A stretch of 64,000 nt of DNA from Gloeocapsopsis crepidinum LEGE 06123 (GCF_015207655.1 NZ_JADEWN010000008.1:61171-125170), one strand, 5' to 3'; shown: positions 38,555 through 48,382, numbered from the stretch's first letter. Made by a program: numbers and translations. Notes: generated from the sequence alone by a model not told the origin.

Positions 38555-39670
38555 ATGAACTGGTGGCATAGACTCAAGAAAAATCCTCTCGCCCGCTTTG
38601 GTGCTATATTACTACTTGTTTTTTACCTTGCAGTCTTCGCGGCTGATTTTGTTGCACCTTACGACCCATACACATCGCAACTCAACGGTTCGCTACTACC
38701 ACCAACGCAAGTTTACTGGCGTAATACCGCAGGGGAGTTTATTGGACCACACGTTTACCTAACAACACAAGGAGAAACCGATCTGGAAACGGGCGATCGC
38801 GAACTTATCGTAGACCGCAGCACTCCTGCTTGGTTACGCTTATTTACTCGCGGCTATACCTACAACTTATTTCACCTGAATTTACCAATACCACCCACTT
38901 TTGAAGAAGTTGAAATTTTCAGTGGCATTCCTGCAAACATTCATTTATTTGGTACAACTGGCGAGGCAAGATTTAATCTCTTAGGCACAGATGAGCAAGG
39001 GCGCGATCAATTCAGTCGCTTGGTACATGGAGGTAGAATCAGCCTCAGTATTGGTTTGGTTGGTATCGCAATTACATTTCCTCTAGGTATGCTTGTTGGT
39101 GGCATTTCAGGTTACTTTGGCGGTTTAGCCGATAGTCTATTGATGCGCATCGTCGAAGTTCTGATGACGATTCCCAGCATCTATTTATTAGTAGCCTTAG
39201 CCGCCGTTTTACCACCAGGATTAAGCAGTACCCAACGATTTGTCTTAATTGTGTTTATTACCTCGTTTATCGGCTGGGCAGGTTTGGCACGAGTCATTCG
39301 CGGTCAAGTTCTCTCACTTAAAGAACGTGAATTTGTACAAGCAGCAAAATCAATGGGCGCAAATCCGTTCTACATTATCGTGCGCCATGTTCTGCCACAA
39401 ACAGCAACATATATCATTATTTCAGCAACTTTAGCTGTACCAGGTTTTATTGTTGCTGAGTCCGTTCTAAGTTTGATTGGGCTAGGAATTCAGCAACCCG
39501 ATCCCTCGTGGGGAAATATGCTATCGCTAGCGACAAATGCATCTATTTTGGTACTACAACCTTGGTTAATTTGGCCTCCAGCATTACTCATTATTCTCAC
39601 TGTACTAGCATTCAATTTACTCGGCGATGGCTTACGCGATGCCCTCGATCCTCGAAGCTTGCGACGGTAG
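38555..39670 (+). CDS. ABC transporter permease, DppC/OppC type
   Basis: 371 residues. First membrane segment at 14-35, a periplasmic insertion of about 100 residues, then the five-helix binding-protein-dependent transport domain with the EAA loop AKSMGANPFYIIVRHVLP. The start of the domain, LLGTDEQGRDQFSRLVHGGRISL, is typical of DppC/OppC. It imports peptides, opines or similar solutes with a DppB-type partner, which is not in this window. Confidence 0.88.
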   Translation: MNWWHRLKKNPLARFGAILLLVFYLAVFAADFVAPYDPYTSQLNGSLLPPTQVYWRNTAGEFIGPHVYLTTQGETDLETGDRELIVDRSTPAWLRLFTRGYTYNLFHLNLPIPPTFEEVEIFSGIPANIHLFGTTGEARFNLLGTDEQGRDQFSRLVHGGRISLSIGLVGIAITFPLGMLVGGISGYFGGLADSLLMRIVEVLMTIPSIYLLVALAAVLPPGLSSTQRFVLIVFITSFIGWAGLARVIRGQVLSLKEREFVQAAKSMGANPFYIIVRHVLPQTATYIIISATLAVPGFIVAESVLSLIGLGIQQPDPSWGNMLSLATNASILVLQPWLIWPPALLIILTVLAFNLLGDGLRDALDPRSLRR

Positions 39671-40117
39671 TTGCTAGCCTGGAAGCGATTAGCATTTAGT
39701 AATTAGCTAATAACCTTTGAGTAAATCCACCTACAGAGTGACTGTGTTTATGCCCTACGAACGACAGAACGCTTTCTTAAACTTGGTATTCTGATAAACA
39801 ACAAATGCGTTGGATAGGGGTTGCGCCACTGTGACCTATAGTCATCTACCAAAGGAGGGCGACGTCAGGTAGCTGGACAATGCATAAAGTATAGATAAAT
39901 AAGGCGGTGTGGAGTTTTTGTCGCCTCCTCCACTTTATCGCTACCGAGGAGAGATTAAAGTCTCTACAAAGTGGTCTTAGGTAGCGATCGCCTCGTTGTC
40001 TTTAAATTAAAGCTAATTTTACGTTTATTCAAGCTTTGGTTAGTCATTACTAGCCAAAAGTTTGTCCATTACATATATCAAAGACACTGTAAATTTCACA
40101 CAGTAGTGTAGTTAATC
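39671..40117. other. 447-base intergenic region containing a possible structured RNA
   Basis: Between the permease and the convergent tsaB gene. It is less AT-rich than other gaps and contains the stem cluster described in the next entry. The last 120 bases before tsaB are AT-rich and show nothing clear. Confidence 0.5.
39800..39935 (+). ncRNA. Candidate structured RNA (three-way junction plus pseudoknot)
   Basis: Complementary arms nest as an outer stem TGCGTT (39806) / AATGCA (39879) enclosing two stems, ATAGG (39814) / CCTAT (39835) and CTACC (39846) / GGTAG (39868). Downstream, GGCG (39903) / CGCC (39922) interlaces with GTGGAG (39909) / CTCCAC (39928), giving an H-type pseudoknot arrangement. 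GCCACTGTGA and GTCAGGTAGC recall parts of cobalamin riboswitches, but no plus-strand gene follows for 1.3 kb. I do not recognise it as 6S, SRP, RNase P or tmRNA. Strand is a guess. Confidence 0.3.
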
Positions 40118-40771
40118 TTACACGGGATGTTGACCATAGAATGGCATTGCTTCTGACCAGTGAGGACGCTTCCCTTGCTGCCAATCAAAATAAGCAAGTT
40201 CTAGTACGCTAGTCACACAAGTCCCTAAGTTGTTTGATGCATGAAACAATTTATGCGCCCCGCAAGCATCTAGTTTTGTTTGCCATGCTTCAGGAGTTAA
40301 TACTGTGTCTGGTAGCACAGGAATTAAACCATTGCCTTCTGGGTTAGGTTTATAAATTGCAGTATGCAACTTCCCGCGTTGTGCAGGAAGTTGAACAGCA
40401 TATACAGATGATACAGATGATGGTTCAGTGGTATGCTGCGACCAAGCGACAGCTGCTAAACTCGAAATTGCAAACACAGGAATATCCAACTGTTGCGCCA
40501 AAGTTCGTGCTGTTACTACACCAATACGAGTTCCCGTAAAGCCACCTGGACCCTTGGCTACAGCAATAAATGCTAAATCTACCCAAGTTTGGGGCTGCAT
40601 GAACTCGCTTAAGTACTGGTGTAATAAGTTAGATAAATCGCGTCCTAAATTCCATGTTGCTGTGCGAGAGTCATCAGCAAAGTTGCTCAACGCGAATCCT
40701 AATTCTGGACTACTCGTATGAATCGCAAGACTATACTTATGCGGTTGAAGGCGAACATCATGCATCTTCAT
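40118..40771 (-). CDS. tsaB: tRNA threonylcarbamoyladenosine biosynthesis protein TsaB
   Basis: 217 residues. ASKHA-fold partner of TsaD in making t6A37 of ANN-decoding tRNAs. Visible: YSLAIHTSSPELGFAL at the start and the family signature VAKGPGGFTGTRIGVVTARTLAQ. The normal TsaB length is about 210-230. Followed in the same orientation by nothing close; ycf34 lies 105 bases upstream on the same strand. Confidence 0.9.
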   Translation of the reverse strand: MKMHDVRLQPHKYSLAIHTSSPELGFALSNFADDSRTATWNLGRDLSNLLHQYLSEFMQPQTWVDLAFIAVAKGPGGFTGTRIGVVTARTLAQQLDIPVFAISSLAAVAWSQHTTEPSSVSSVYAVQLPAQRGKLHTAIYKPNPEGNGLIPVLPDTVLTPEAWQTKLDACGAHKLFHASNNLGTCVTSVLELAYFDWQQGKRPHWSEAMPFYGQHPV

Positions 40772-40876
40772 TTAATAAAACAAAAGCAGCTACCAAAGTA
40801 AATAGTAGCTGCCACGCGTATTTTACTAGCAATTCGCTATTAGCTATAGTCAACTCAGGCGCTTTAACTACAATTT

Positions 40877-41125
40877 CTAGGTAGGTACAAGTTCACCTGG
40901 GCGCAGTTTTGCCCACTTGCCCATTTCGCGTTTAAAGCTAACGCAACCGACAACATCGTACTCCATTTCAATAATATCTTCGTGGGTACGAATGTTAACG
41001 TTGATTGAAGGTTCAATCGGTTCAAAATCAGGATCTTCAGTTAAGTGAGGTTGTTCGTGCTGAGTTTCAACCGCGTGGTATGTGATGCAGCGATCGACAT
41101 AGTGGCAGTTCACGCAAATACACAT
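40877..41125 (-). CDS. ycf34: Ycf34-family protein
   Basis: 82 residues. Begins MCICVNCHYVDRC, the cysteine cluster that in Synechocystis Ycf34 binds an iron-sulfur cluster, and continues with an acidic middle and the conserved FKREMGKWAKLRPGELVP. Conserved in cyanobacteria and red-algal plastids, linked to photosynthetic electron transport by mutant studies in Synechocystis. The divergent cca gene lies about 130 bases away. Confidence 0.9.
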   Translation of the reverse strand: MCICVNCHYVDRCITYHAVETQHEQPHLTEDPDFEPIEPSINVNIRTHEDIIEMEYDVVGCVSFKREMGKWAKLRPGELVPT

Positions 41126-41255
41126 AAAACGAACTCCAGTCTAATGTCTTGTTCAAGTCCTAAACAGGATGAGTTATTGCCTCTATCTTAACTGAGGTAG
41201 ATAATAACATCTTACACCTAGTCACAAATCTGTACTAGCGGCTCAAGTGGTTTGT

Positions 41256-42494
41256 ATGGCGATGTGCCTTAACTTGTCTAGATTATCTCCCCAAAACTGG
41301 TGTTTTAGCTTGGAACTGCTGCCACAGCCAATCTACTTGGTTGGTGGTGCGGTGCGCGATGCATTATTAGGACGTAGTGCTGAGTACTTAGATATAGATT
41401 TCGTGTTACCAGCAAATGCTATAGAAACAGCGCGATCGCTGGCACATCATTACAAAGCAGGTTTTGTTATTCTCGACGCCCAGCGTCAAATTGCCCGTGT
41501 TGTCTTTCCTCAAGCAACTGTAGATTTTGCCCTACAAGAAGGTTCTAGCCTAGAAACCGATTTGCGACGGCGAGATTTTACTGTGAATGCGATCGCTTAC
41601 AACCCTCACACGCAAGAAATTATCGATCCTCTCCACGGCTGTAGCGATTTACAACAGCAGCGCTTGCGGATGGTATCACGACAAAACTTGCAAGATGACC
41701 CTTTACGATTACTACGCGCTTATCGTCAAGCTGCACAGCTTGGTTTTACGATTGAGTCAGACACTCACTTGGCAATTTGTCATTTAGCATCTCAAATCGA
41801 ACACGTCGCCGCTGAACGAGTGCGGGTAGAACTAGGATATCTTCTTGCCCATTCTCAAGGAACTCCTTGGTTAAAAAGTGCTGCGGAAGACGGCTTAATT
41901 GAATATTGGTTTCCCAACGCCAACGTTGAAGATGTAGCTGCAGTGGATACCACAGTGGTAAAACTGAGTAAATATTGGTCACAACTCAATATCGAACTGT
42001 GCCAAAGTGTGCGCGACACAGTTAAAACAACTTGGTTAGGTCTTGCCAAACTCGCGTGTCTTGTGACCCCACAACCAGAAATTGCTGAAGCCGAATTAGT
42101 CCAACTTACCTACAGTCGGGCAGAAATTCGCGGTGTCATTACGATACTCAAACTACTACCACAGTTGCAAGCGCATGCGATGCCTATACGCGAACAGTAT
42201 TTTTTCTTTCAAGAAGCTGGGAAAGTCTTTGGGGCGATCGCACTTTTAGCCGTAGCTAAGGGGACTTCAGTTGATGCGATCGCGCCATTAATCAACCACT
42301 ACCTCAACCCTCAAGATCCTGTCGCACATCCTACACCACTCATAACAGGTAAAGATTTAATCCAAGCCCTGAAAATTAAACCTGGACCTCAAGTAGGAAG
42401 ATTACTAACAGAGATTGCGATCGCCCAAGTCGAAGGCAGAATTACCACAGCTGATGAGGCTTTTGAATTTGCCTCAAAAATACTTGACAATTAG
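41256..42494 (+). CDS. cca: CCA tRNA nucleotidyltransferase
   Basis: About 412 residues, class II polymerase-beta-like nucleotidyltransferase that adds or repairs the tRNA 3' CCA; the tRNA in this window lacks an encoded CCA. Motifs: LVGGAVRDALLGR, the metal pair in YLDIDFVLP, RRDFTVNAIAYN, and DDPLRLLRAYRQAAQLGF. Start is uncertain among GTG 41247, ATG 41256 and ATG 41262; none has a strong ribosome-binding site. Tail to tail with pyk. Confidence 0.9.
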   Translation: MAMCLNLSRLSPQNWCFSLELLPQPIYLVGGAVRDALLGRSAEYLDIDFVLPANAIETARSLAHHYKAGFVILDAQRQIARVVFPQATVDFALQEGSSLETDLRRRDFTVNAIAYNPHTQEIIDPLHGCSDLQQQRLRMVSRQNLQDDPLRLLRAYRQAAQLGFTIESDTHLAICHLASQIEHVAAERVRVELGYLLAHSQGTPWLKSAAEDGLIEYWFPNANVEDVAAVDTTVVKLSKYWSQLNIELCQSVRDTVKTTWLGLAKLACLVTPQPEIAEAELVQLTYSRAEIRGVITILKLLPQLQAHAMPIREQYFFFQEAGKVFGAIALLAVAKGTSVDAIAPLINHYLNPQDPVAHPTPLITGKDLIQALKIKPGPQVGRLLTEIAIAQVEGRITTADEAFEFASKILDN

Positions 42495-42525
42495 CGTTTT
42501 TTATAATGTAAATTCAAGGATCAAA

Positions 42526-43947
42526 TCAAACTGCTGTTTTCTCACCAACTTTATGCGCCTTAATCAAGTTAGTCACACCTGTAATGGCTAAAGGTAAGCC
42601 AGCAGTAATCACAACCATGTCCCCCATACTAACCAAACCATGCTCAACAGCGACCTTCTCTACTTGAGATATCATCTCGTCGGTGTTATCTACCTCTTGC
42701 AATCGCAGACATTTCACACCCCAATACAAACTTAATCGCCGTTGTACAGCTTCGCTAGGCGTGACTGCAATAATTGGAATCGACTGACGATATTTAGAAA
42801 GAATTCTGGCAGTAAATCCATTTTGGGTAAAGCAAATAATTGCCTTCGCTTTGAGATTTTCTGCTAACTGACAAGCTGCATGACCGACAGCATTAGGAAT
42901 GTGATGTTCTTTAACGCCACCATCAATAAAATGGGGAAAGGACGTTAAATCAGCTTCTACAGTTTCCGCAATTTGTGCCATCGTCTTCACTGCTTCTACG
43001 GGGTAGCGACCAATTGCAGTTTCTCCCGAAAGCATTAAAGCATCTGTCCCATCCAAGATTGCATTAGCAATATCAGAAACTTCGGCACGGGTGGGTCGTG
43101 GATTTTGCATCATCGACTCCAGCATTTGGGTAGCGGTAATAACTGGTTTGAGATGATGATGACACTTTTGAATTAAAGACTTTTGAATTAAGGGGACTTT
43201 TTCTAAAGGAACTTCGACACCTAAATCTCCCCGCGCTACCATAATTACATCAAAAGCTGCCACAATTTCTTCTAAATCATCTAAAGCTTCGTGGCGTTCA
43301 ACTTTAGCAACAATATGCGCCGAGTTCTCACTTACCATCACATCTCTTAAGCGCTGAATATCTGCTGCTTCCCGCACAAAAGAAAGCGCAATATAATCAA
43401 CTGCTTGATCTAAACCTAATTGTAAATCTTGGATATCTTTTTCAGTTACTGCTGGTGTGGAAACAGAAGACTGGCTGAGATTAATACCTTTATGACTTTT
43501 TAACTCACCCCCATGAATCACGGTGCCATAAATATTTGTATCATCTACTTTGTCAACTTGAATTTCGATGAGACCATCATTAATTAGAATCGGGTCTTCC
43601 GCTTTGACATCGTTGATTAAATTTTTATAAGTAGACGTAAATCGTGCGGCTGTGCCTTGGACATCCTGCATTGTAATAACAGTTTCCTCACCAGTTTGTA
43701 AGACAACGCCATCGACCATCTCACTAACACGAATTTTGGGACCTTGTAAGTCCTGCAACAAGGCAATTGGGCGATTTAATTCTGCTGCAACTTGGCGGAC
43801 AAGCTGAATTCTTTTAAAGTGTGTTTCATGGTCTTCATGCGAGAAATTCAGCCTGGCGACATCCATACCCGCTTCGACCATTGCTTTAATCGTATCGTAA
43901 TCAGAACAAGCAGGACCAAGCGTACAAACAATCTTGGTTTTTCGCAT
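42526..43947 (-). CDS. pyk: Pyruvate kinase
   Basis: 473 residues, complete TIM barrel, B domain and C-terminal allosteric domain. Motifs: TKIVCTLGPACSDYDTIKAM, LNFSHEDHE, LQDLQGPKIRVSEM, HIVAKVERHEALDD, MVARGDLGVEVP, TATQMLESMMQNPRPTRAEVSDIANAI and MLSGETAIGRYP. It makes pyruvate and ATP from PEP. It is the last gene of the minus-strand carbohydrate run; its ATG is two bases after the gpmA stop, so the two are translationally coupled. It lacks the extra C-terminal PEP-utiliser domain found in many longer homologues. Confidence 0.95.
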   Translation of the reverse strand: MRKTKIVCTLGPACSDYDTIKAMVEAGMDVARLNFSHEDHETHFKRIQLVRQVAAELNRPIALLQDLQGPKIRVSEMVDGVVLQTGEETVITMQDVQGTAARFTSTYKNLINDVKAEDPILINDGLIEIQVDKVDDTNIYGTVIHGGELKSHKGINLSQSSVSTPAVTEKDIQDLQLGLDQAVDYIALSFVREAADIQRLRDVMVSENSAHIVAKVERHEALDDLEEIVAAFDVIMVARGDLGVEVPLEKVPLIQKSLIQKCHHHLKPVITATQMLESMMQNPRPTRAEVSDIANAILDGTDALMLSGETAIGRYPVEAVKTMAQIAETVEADLTSFPHFIDGGVKEHHIPNAVGHAACQLAENLKAKAIICFTQNGFTARILSKYRQSIPIIAVTPSEAVQRRLSLYWGVKCLRLQEVDNTDEMISQVEKVAVEHGLVSMGDMVVITAGLPLAITGVTNLIKAHKVGEKTAV

Positions 43948-43949
43948 AA

Positions 43950-44645
43950 TTAATCTAAAATAACTTTATTAGTAATATTTGCCTCTGCATCGATTTCATA
44001 AACAATCGGGATGCCAGTTGCAAGTTCTAGGTGTGGCACTTCTTTTGGGCTAAGATTATCTAAATGCATCAAAATTGACCGTAAAGAGTTGCCGTGGGCA
44101 GAAACCAGAACGTTATCACCGTTTTTGAGATGCACTAAAATCCGGTTTTGAAAGAAAGGAATTGTTCTCGCAGCCGTGTCTTTTAAACTTTCACCACCTG
44201 GAGGTCGAGTATCGAACGATCGCCGCCATTGATGCACAATATTTTTACCAACTTTTTCTGCCATGTCTGCTTTATTGAATCCCTGTAAATCGCCGTAGTG
44301 GCGTTCGTCCAAAGCTGGATTCATAAAGATCGGAATCTCTTGTTCAATGTAGCCTTCGTACTTGTCCCAACCATGCCAATCAGGGTCATCAGAATCGTGT
44401 TTGAAGACGGGACTTTTGTCAAGACAAGCCCCAGTACCTTCGGTCAGACAAATGGCAGTTGTTTCTATAGCACGTACGAGTAAGCTAGTAAAACACACAT
44501 CAATGCGATAAGAACTAATTTTTTTTGCTGCTTGCATTGCCTCTTGGCGACCGACGTGATTGAGGGGAACATCAACCCAACCACTAAAGCGGTTAGCAGC
44601 GTTCCAGGTACTTTGACCGTGACGAACTAAGATTAGTGTTGCCAT
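43950..44645 (-). CDS. gpmA: 2,3-bisphosphoglycerate-dependent phosphoglycerate mutase
   Basis: 231 residues. Catalytic histidine motif LVRHGQSTWNAANRFSGWVDVPL, LDERHYGDLQGFNKADM and the second histidine in VLVSAHGNSLRSILMHL. It interconverts 3- and 2-phosphoglycerate. Lies 23 bases after gap and two bases before pyk. Confidence 0.95.
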   Translation of the reverse strand: MATLILVRHGQSTWNAANRFSGWVDVPLNHVGRQEAMQAAKKISSYRIDVCFTSLLVRAIETTAICLTEGTGACLDKSPVFKHDSDDPDWHGWDKYEGYIEQEIPIFMNPALDERHYGDLQGFNKADMAEKVGKNIVHQWRRSFDTRPPGGESLKDTAARTIPFFQNRILVHLKNGDNVLVSAHGNSLRSILMHLDNLSPKEVPHLELATGIPIVYEIDAEANITNKVILD

Positions 44646-44668
44646 TTGGGTGATGAATTACAGTTTGA

Positions 44669-45664
44669 CTAACCTTTAAATAAACTCACAACTGTCCGTA
44701 CCATTTGATTGGCATAACCCCATTCGTTGTCATACCAACTCATGACCTTAACTAAGTCACCATCGACAACTTGCGTCATGGTTAAATCAATAATTGAGGC
44801 GTGAGGGTCGCTGATAATATCGGAAGAGACAATTTCTTCATTGGATACTGCTAAAATGCCCTTGTAGCGATCGCTAGCGGCTTCTTCTTGAAAAATCTTG
44901 TTAACTTCTTCTACACTTGTCGGGCGTTCGGTTACAAAATTGATGTCTGAAATTGAACCAACAGGAATTGGTGCGCGGACTGCTACGCCATCAAACTTGC
45001 CATTGTATTGTGGTAATACTTTCGTTGTGGCGATCGCTGCCCCTGTTGAAGTCGGGACAAAATTTGCAGCAGCTGCCCTACCCCGCCGCCATTTTTTACT
45101 AGGTCCATCAACAATTTCTTGCGAAGACGTGTAGGCATGAATTGTCGTCATAATTGCTTTTTTCACGCCAATTCTTCTGCCGATAATTTCAACAACTGGA
45201 GTAATACAATTCGTTGTACAGCTAGCGCAAGAAAAAATCTGTTCTGATTCAGGTGCTTGATTAACACCAAAAACCACAGTTTCCACATCTTCGCTTTTGG
45301 TAGGGGCAGAAAGTATACTATACTTTGCTCCTGCTTTAATATGCTTTTCTAAACCTTCTTTTTGAGTAAAAATTCCTGTACATTCAAACACAGCATCAAT
45401 TTCTAAACTTTTCCAAGGAAGTTGTTCAGGATCTTTCTCACTAAAAACCTTGTATTTCTTACCATCAACAATCAGACTATTTTCACTACTTTCTACCTGT
45501 CTTGTATACTTGCCATAAGCCGTATCATACTTCAGCAAATAAGCAAGATTATCAGCAGTAACCAAATCATTCACAGCAACCAATTCTAACTCTGGTTGAT
45601 CTAGAACGAGCTTAAAAACTGCTCTTCCAATTCTTCCTAAACCATTAATTGCAATCCGAACCAT
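44669..45664 (-). CDS. gap: Glyceraldehyde-3-phosphate dehydrogenase, glycolytic type
   Basis: 331 residues. Rossmann start VRIAINGLGRIGRAVF, NAD-type Asp in AVNDLV, catalytic region SCASCTTNC, HAYTSSQEIVDGPSKKWRRGRAAA and WYDNEWGYANQMVR. The site differs from the common SNASCTTNC by Asn to Cys, adding a cysteine three residues before the catalytic one. Context with gpmA and pyk points to the glycolytic direction, not Calvin-cycle Gap2. The ATG at 45664 is preferred because AGGAG lies six bases upstream; the ATG at 45670 would touch it. Confidence 0.93.
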   Translation of the reverse strand: MVRIAINGLGRIGRAVFKLVLDQPELELVAVNDLVTADNLAYLLKYDTAYGKYTRQVESSENSLIVDGKKYKVFSEKDPEQLPWKSLEIDAVFECTGIFTQKEGLEKHIKAGAKYSILSAPTKSEDVETVVFGVNQAPESEQIFSCASCTTNCITPVVEIIGRRIGVKKAIMTTIHAYTSSQEIVDGPSKKWRRGRAAAANFVPTSTGAAIATTKVLPQYNGKFDGVAVRAPIPVGSISDINFVTERPTSVEEVNKIFQEEAASDRYKGILAVSNEEIVSSDIISDPHASIIDLTMTQVVDGDLVKVMSWYDNEWGYANQMVRTVVSLFKG

Positions 45665-45860
45665 ACTCATCTCCTAATATCATCTTCAGTTAAATAACCA
45701 TACCCTTGTAGGTAATTGGTAACTGTTTTATCTAGTCATTATTCACTTTTTATTACAGATATTTAAATCGACTTAATCCGAGCGCTATTCTCCTTTGTAA
45801 AACCTCCACAAATCTCCTCTAAATCTCTTCCTTTGAGTCCTTAGTGGTTCGTTCCTAAAT

Positions 45861-46898
45861 TTATCCAACACCTACCTCTTGCTTCCCAACACCCACGATC
45901 GCATTTTCGAGTTTTCCTTGCAAAAAACCCGTAATATTATCAGCAGTCGTTTGTAAAATACGCTCTCTTGCTTCGCGAGTATTAAAGGCATTGTGCGGCG
46001 TCACAATTACATTAGGCAGACGCAGCAAAAGTTGGTCAGCAAATAAAGTTTCTAGCAGCGTTCCGGCATTATCTGGCTGGCGTTCAACAGCGTGTAACAG
46101 TTCTTCTTCTTGACGTAAGATAACTTCTTGCGGTAAGACATCCAAACAAGCAGATATTTTACCCGCTTGCAAAACATCAAGTAAGGCAAGGATATCTACA
46201 ACATTACCTCTAGCTGCATTAATTAAAACCGCACCATCCTTCATCAAGGCTAATTGTTCCTGCGCAATTAAGTGATAAGTTTTTGGATTAGCAGGAACGT
46301 GCAGCGTCACAATATCAGATATTTTTAAAACCGTTTCCATGTCGGCATATTCAAAGCCCAGCCTATTGGCTAATTCCCGATCTGGGTTAACATCAAATGC
46401 GACAACTTCCATGCGGAAGCCTTTAGCAATCTCAATCACACATTGCCCAATACTACCAGTACCAATAACGCCTAAAGTTTTGCCGCGTAAGTCAAAACCT
46501 TGCAATCCCTTAAACGAAAAATCTCCTTTACGAGTACGTTCAATGCTTTCATAAATTTTACGACTGTGCGCTAGCAGCAAGCCAAAAACGTGTTCGGCGA
46601 TCGTATATTCGCCATAGCTTGGGACATTACAAACAGCTATTCCTTGCTCTTTGCAATACTCTGTATCGATATGATCGTAGCCAGTTGAACGAGTGGCAAT
46701 TAACTTCAAATGACGAAATTGTTCGAGAATAGAGCGATTCAATCGAGAATAAATAAAGGTAGAAATAATCTCAGCATCGGCGTAGTTGCTAGCATTTTCT
46801 ATTGTGAGTTCTGAGGAAAACTCAATACTGTGTTCTGCTAACAAATCGCTGCATACTTGTTGTTCCCACGGTTCGGCTTCAAAAACAATTATTCTCAT
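45861..46898 (-). CDS. D-2-hydroxyacid dehydrogenase (D-lactate-dehydrogenase-like)
   Basis: 345 residues. NAD loop GVIGTGSIGQ, then catalytic Arg in NAARGNVVDI, the acidic residue region CLDVLPQE and catalytic His in TPHNAFNTREAR. The overall pattern, including a C-terminal insertion (EEELLHAVERQPDNAG), is that of fermentative D-LDH-like enzymes. Placed between gnd and gap, it may turn pyruvate into lactate when glycogen is used in the dark without oxygen. The third ATG of three in a row (46898) has GGAG at the best spacing. Substrate is inferred. Confidence 0.85.
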   Translation of the reverse strand: MRIIVFEAEPWEQQVCSDLLAEHSIEFSSELTIENASNYADAEIISTFIYSRLNRSILEQFRHLKLIATRSTGYDHIDTEYCKEQGIAVCNVPSYGEYTIAEHVFGLLLAHSRKIYESIERTRKGDFSFKGLQGFDLRGKTLGVIGTGSIGQCVIEIAKGFRMEVVAFDVNPDRELANRLGFEYADMETVLKISDIVTLHVPANPKTYHLIAQEQLALMKDGAVLINAARGNVVDILALLDVLQAGKISACLDVLPQEVILRQEEELLHAVERQPDNAGTLLETLFADQLLLRLPNVIVTPHNAFNTREARERILQTTADNITGFLQGKLENAIVGVGKQEVGVG

Positions 46899-46945
46899 CA
46901 TCATCTCCAGATAGACGATAGGCGATCGCGCGAAAATTAGTCAAT

Positions 46946-48382
46946 TTAATCTGCCGTACCTGTTTGTAGAGACTCAGCATCAACTTGCGTCCATTCGGTG
47001 TGGAAAGTGCCTGGTTGATCGATACGGTGATAAGTATGCGAACCGAAGTAATCGCGCTGGGCTTGGGTTAAGTTTTGGGGCAGGCGATCGCGGCGATAGC
47101 TATTGAAGTACGCTAGCGAAGCACTCATTGCAGGGACAGGAATATTTAATTGAGTTGCAACTGTTATCACTTCTCGCCAAGCTGCAGTTCTGCTCAAAAT
47201 TGCTTCTTTAAAATAAGGTGCTAACAGCAGATTCACTAAATCGGGCTGCGCTTGAAAAATCTGCTGCATTGGTTTCAAAATTTCAGCACGAATAATACAG
47301 CCTCCTTTCCAAATCCGCGCTACTTCGCTGAGATTTAAATGATATTGTCGTTCTTGTGATGCTGCTTTTAACAACGCCATTCCTTCAGCATAGGCACATG
47401 CGATCGCGCAATAAAGTGCATCGCGTACTTTATCAACAAAACCTTCACCTTGATATCTACCACTCACCCCATCAAAGACTTGAGACGCTTTCACGCGTTC
47501 TTCTTTGTACGCAGACATAATCCGCGCATTCACCGCAGTCATAATTGTCGGTACAGGTACGCCTAAATCCATCGCACTGATCACTGTCCAGTTTCCCGTT
47601 CCCTTTTGTTCTGCTGCATCAAGAATCATTTCTACTAGAGGATTCTTTGTTTGTGGATCAATGTACTGGAAAATATCAGCGGTAATTTCCATCAAGTACG
47701 AGTTGAGTTCCTGGGTTGTATTCCATGCAGAAAACACCTCATGTAACTGTTGATGGTTGAAACCTAATCCTGTTTTGAGCAAATCATAAGCTTCTGCAAT
47801 AAGTTGCATGATACCGTACTCAATGCCGTTGTGTACCATCTTGACATAGTGACCCGCACAACCAGGACCAAGGTAAGTCACACAAGGACTATCCTCGACC
47901 TGCGCCGCAACTTTAGTCAAAATTGGCTTGACCACTTCGTAAGCATCCTTGTTGCCTCCAGGCATCATACTTGGACCAAGTAATGCGCCAATTTCACCAC
48001 CACTAACGCCCATACCAATAAAATTGACTTTTGTTGCCTGTAATTCTCGGCTACGACGTGCGGTATCTTCGTAGTAAGAGTTACCACCATCAATGATAAT
48101 GTCGTCCTCTTCTAGCAAGGGTTTCAGTTGCTCAATAACCGCATCAACAGGAGCACCCGATTTAATCATTAATAATATCTTCCGAGGACGCTCCAAAGCA
48201 GCAACTAATTCTTTTGGGCTATAGGTAGCTACAATATCTTTACCATCTGCTCGCTGAGAGATAAAACTGTCTGTCTTTTCTGCGGTACGGTTATAAACAG
48301 CAACCGAGAATCCTTGACGCTCGATATTCAGCGCCAGGTTCTCACCCATTACCGCTAAACCAATTAAACCAAATTGTGCCAT
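46946..48382 (-). CDS. gnd: 6-phosphogluconate dehydrogenase (decarboxylating)
   Basis: 478 residues. N-terminal NADP loop GLIGLAVMGENLALN, signature MIKSGAPVDAVIEQL, substrate motif GVSGGEIGALLGPSMMPGG, catalytic Lys/Asn region YVKMVHNGIEYGIMQ and C-terminal RRDRLPQNLTQAQRDYFGSHTY. Makes ribulose 5-phosphate, CO2 and NADPH in the oxidative pentose-phosphate route. Its downstream neighbour follows after about 47 bases. Confidence 0.96.
   Translation of the reverse strand: MAQFGLIGLAVMGENLALNIERQGFSVAVYNRTAEKTDSFISQRADGKDIVATYSPKELVAALERPRKILLMIKSGAPVDAVIEQLKPLLEEDDIIIDGGNSYYEDTARRSRELQATKVNFIGMGVSGGEIGALLGPSMMPGGNKDAYEVVKPILTKVAAQVEDSPCVTYLGPGCAGHYVKMVHNGIEYGIMQLIAEAYDLLKTGLGFNHQQLHEVFSAWNTTQELNSYLMEITADIFQYIDPQTKNPLVEMILDAAEQKGTGNWTVISAMDLGVPVPTIMTAVNARIMSAYKEERVKASQVFDGVSGRYQGEGFVDKVRDALYCAIACAYAEGMALLKAASQERQYHLNLSEVARIWKGGCIIRAEILKPMQQIFQAQPDLVNLLLAPYFKEAILSRTAAWREVITVATQLNIPVPAMSASLAYFNSYRRDRLPQNLTQAQRDYFGSHTYHRIDQPGTFHTEWTQVDAESLQTGTAD

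Noticed and set aside
39800..39935. Cobalamin riboswitch
   Set aside because: Only two short blocks resemble it, the upstream half is missing, and no plus-strand gene follows within 1.3 kb.
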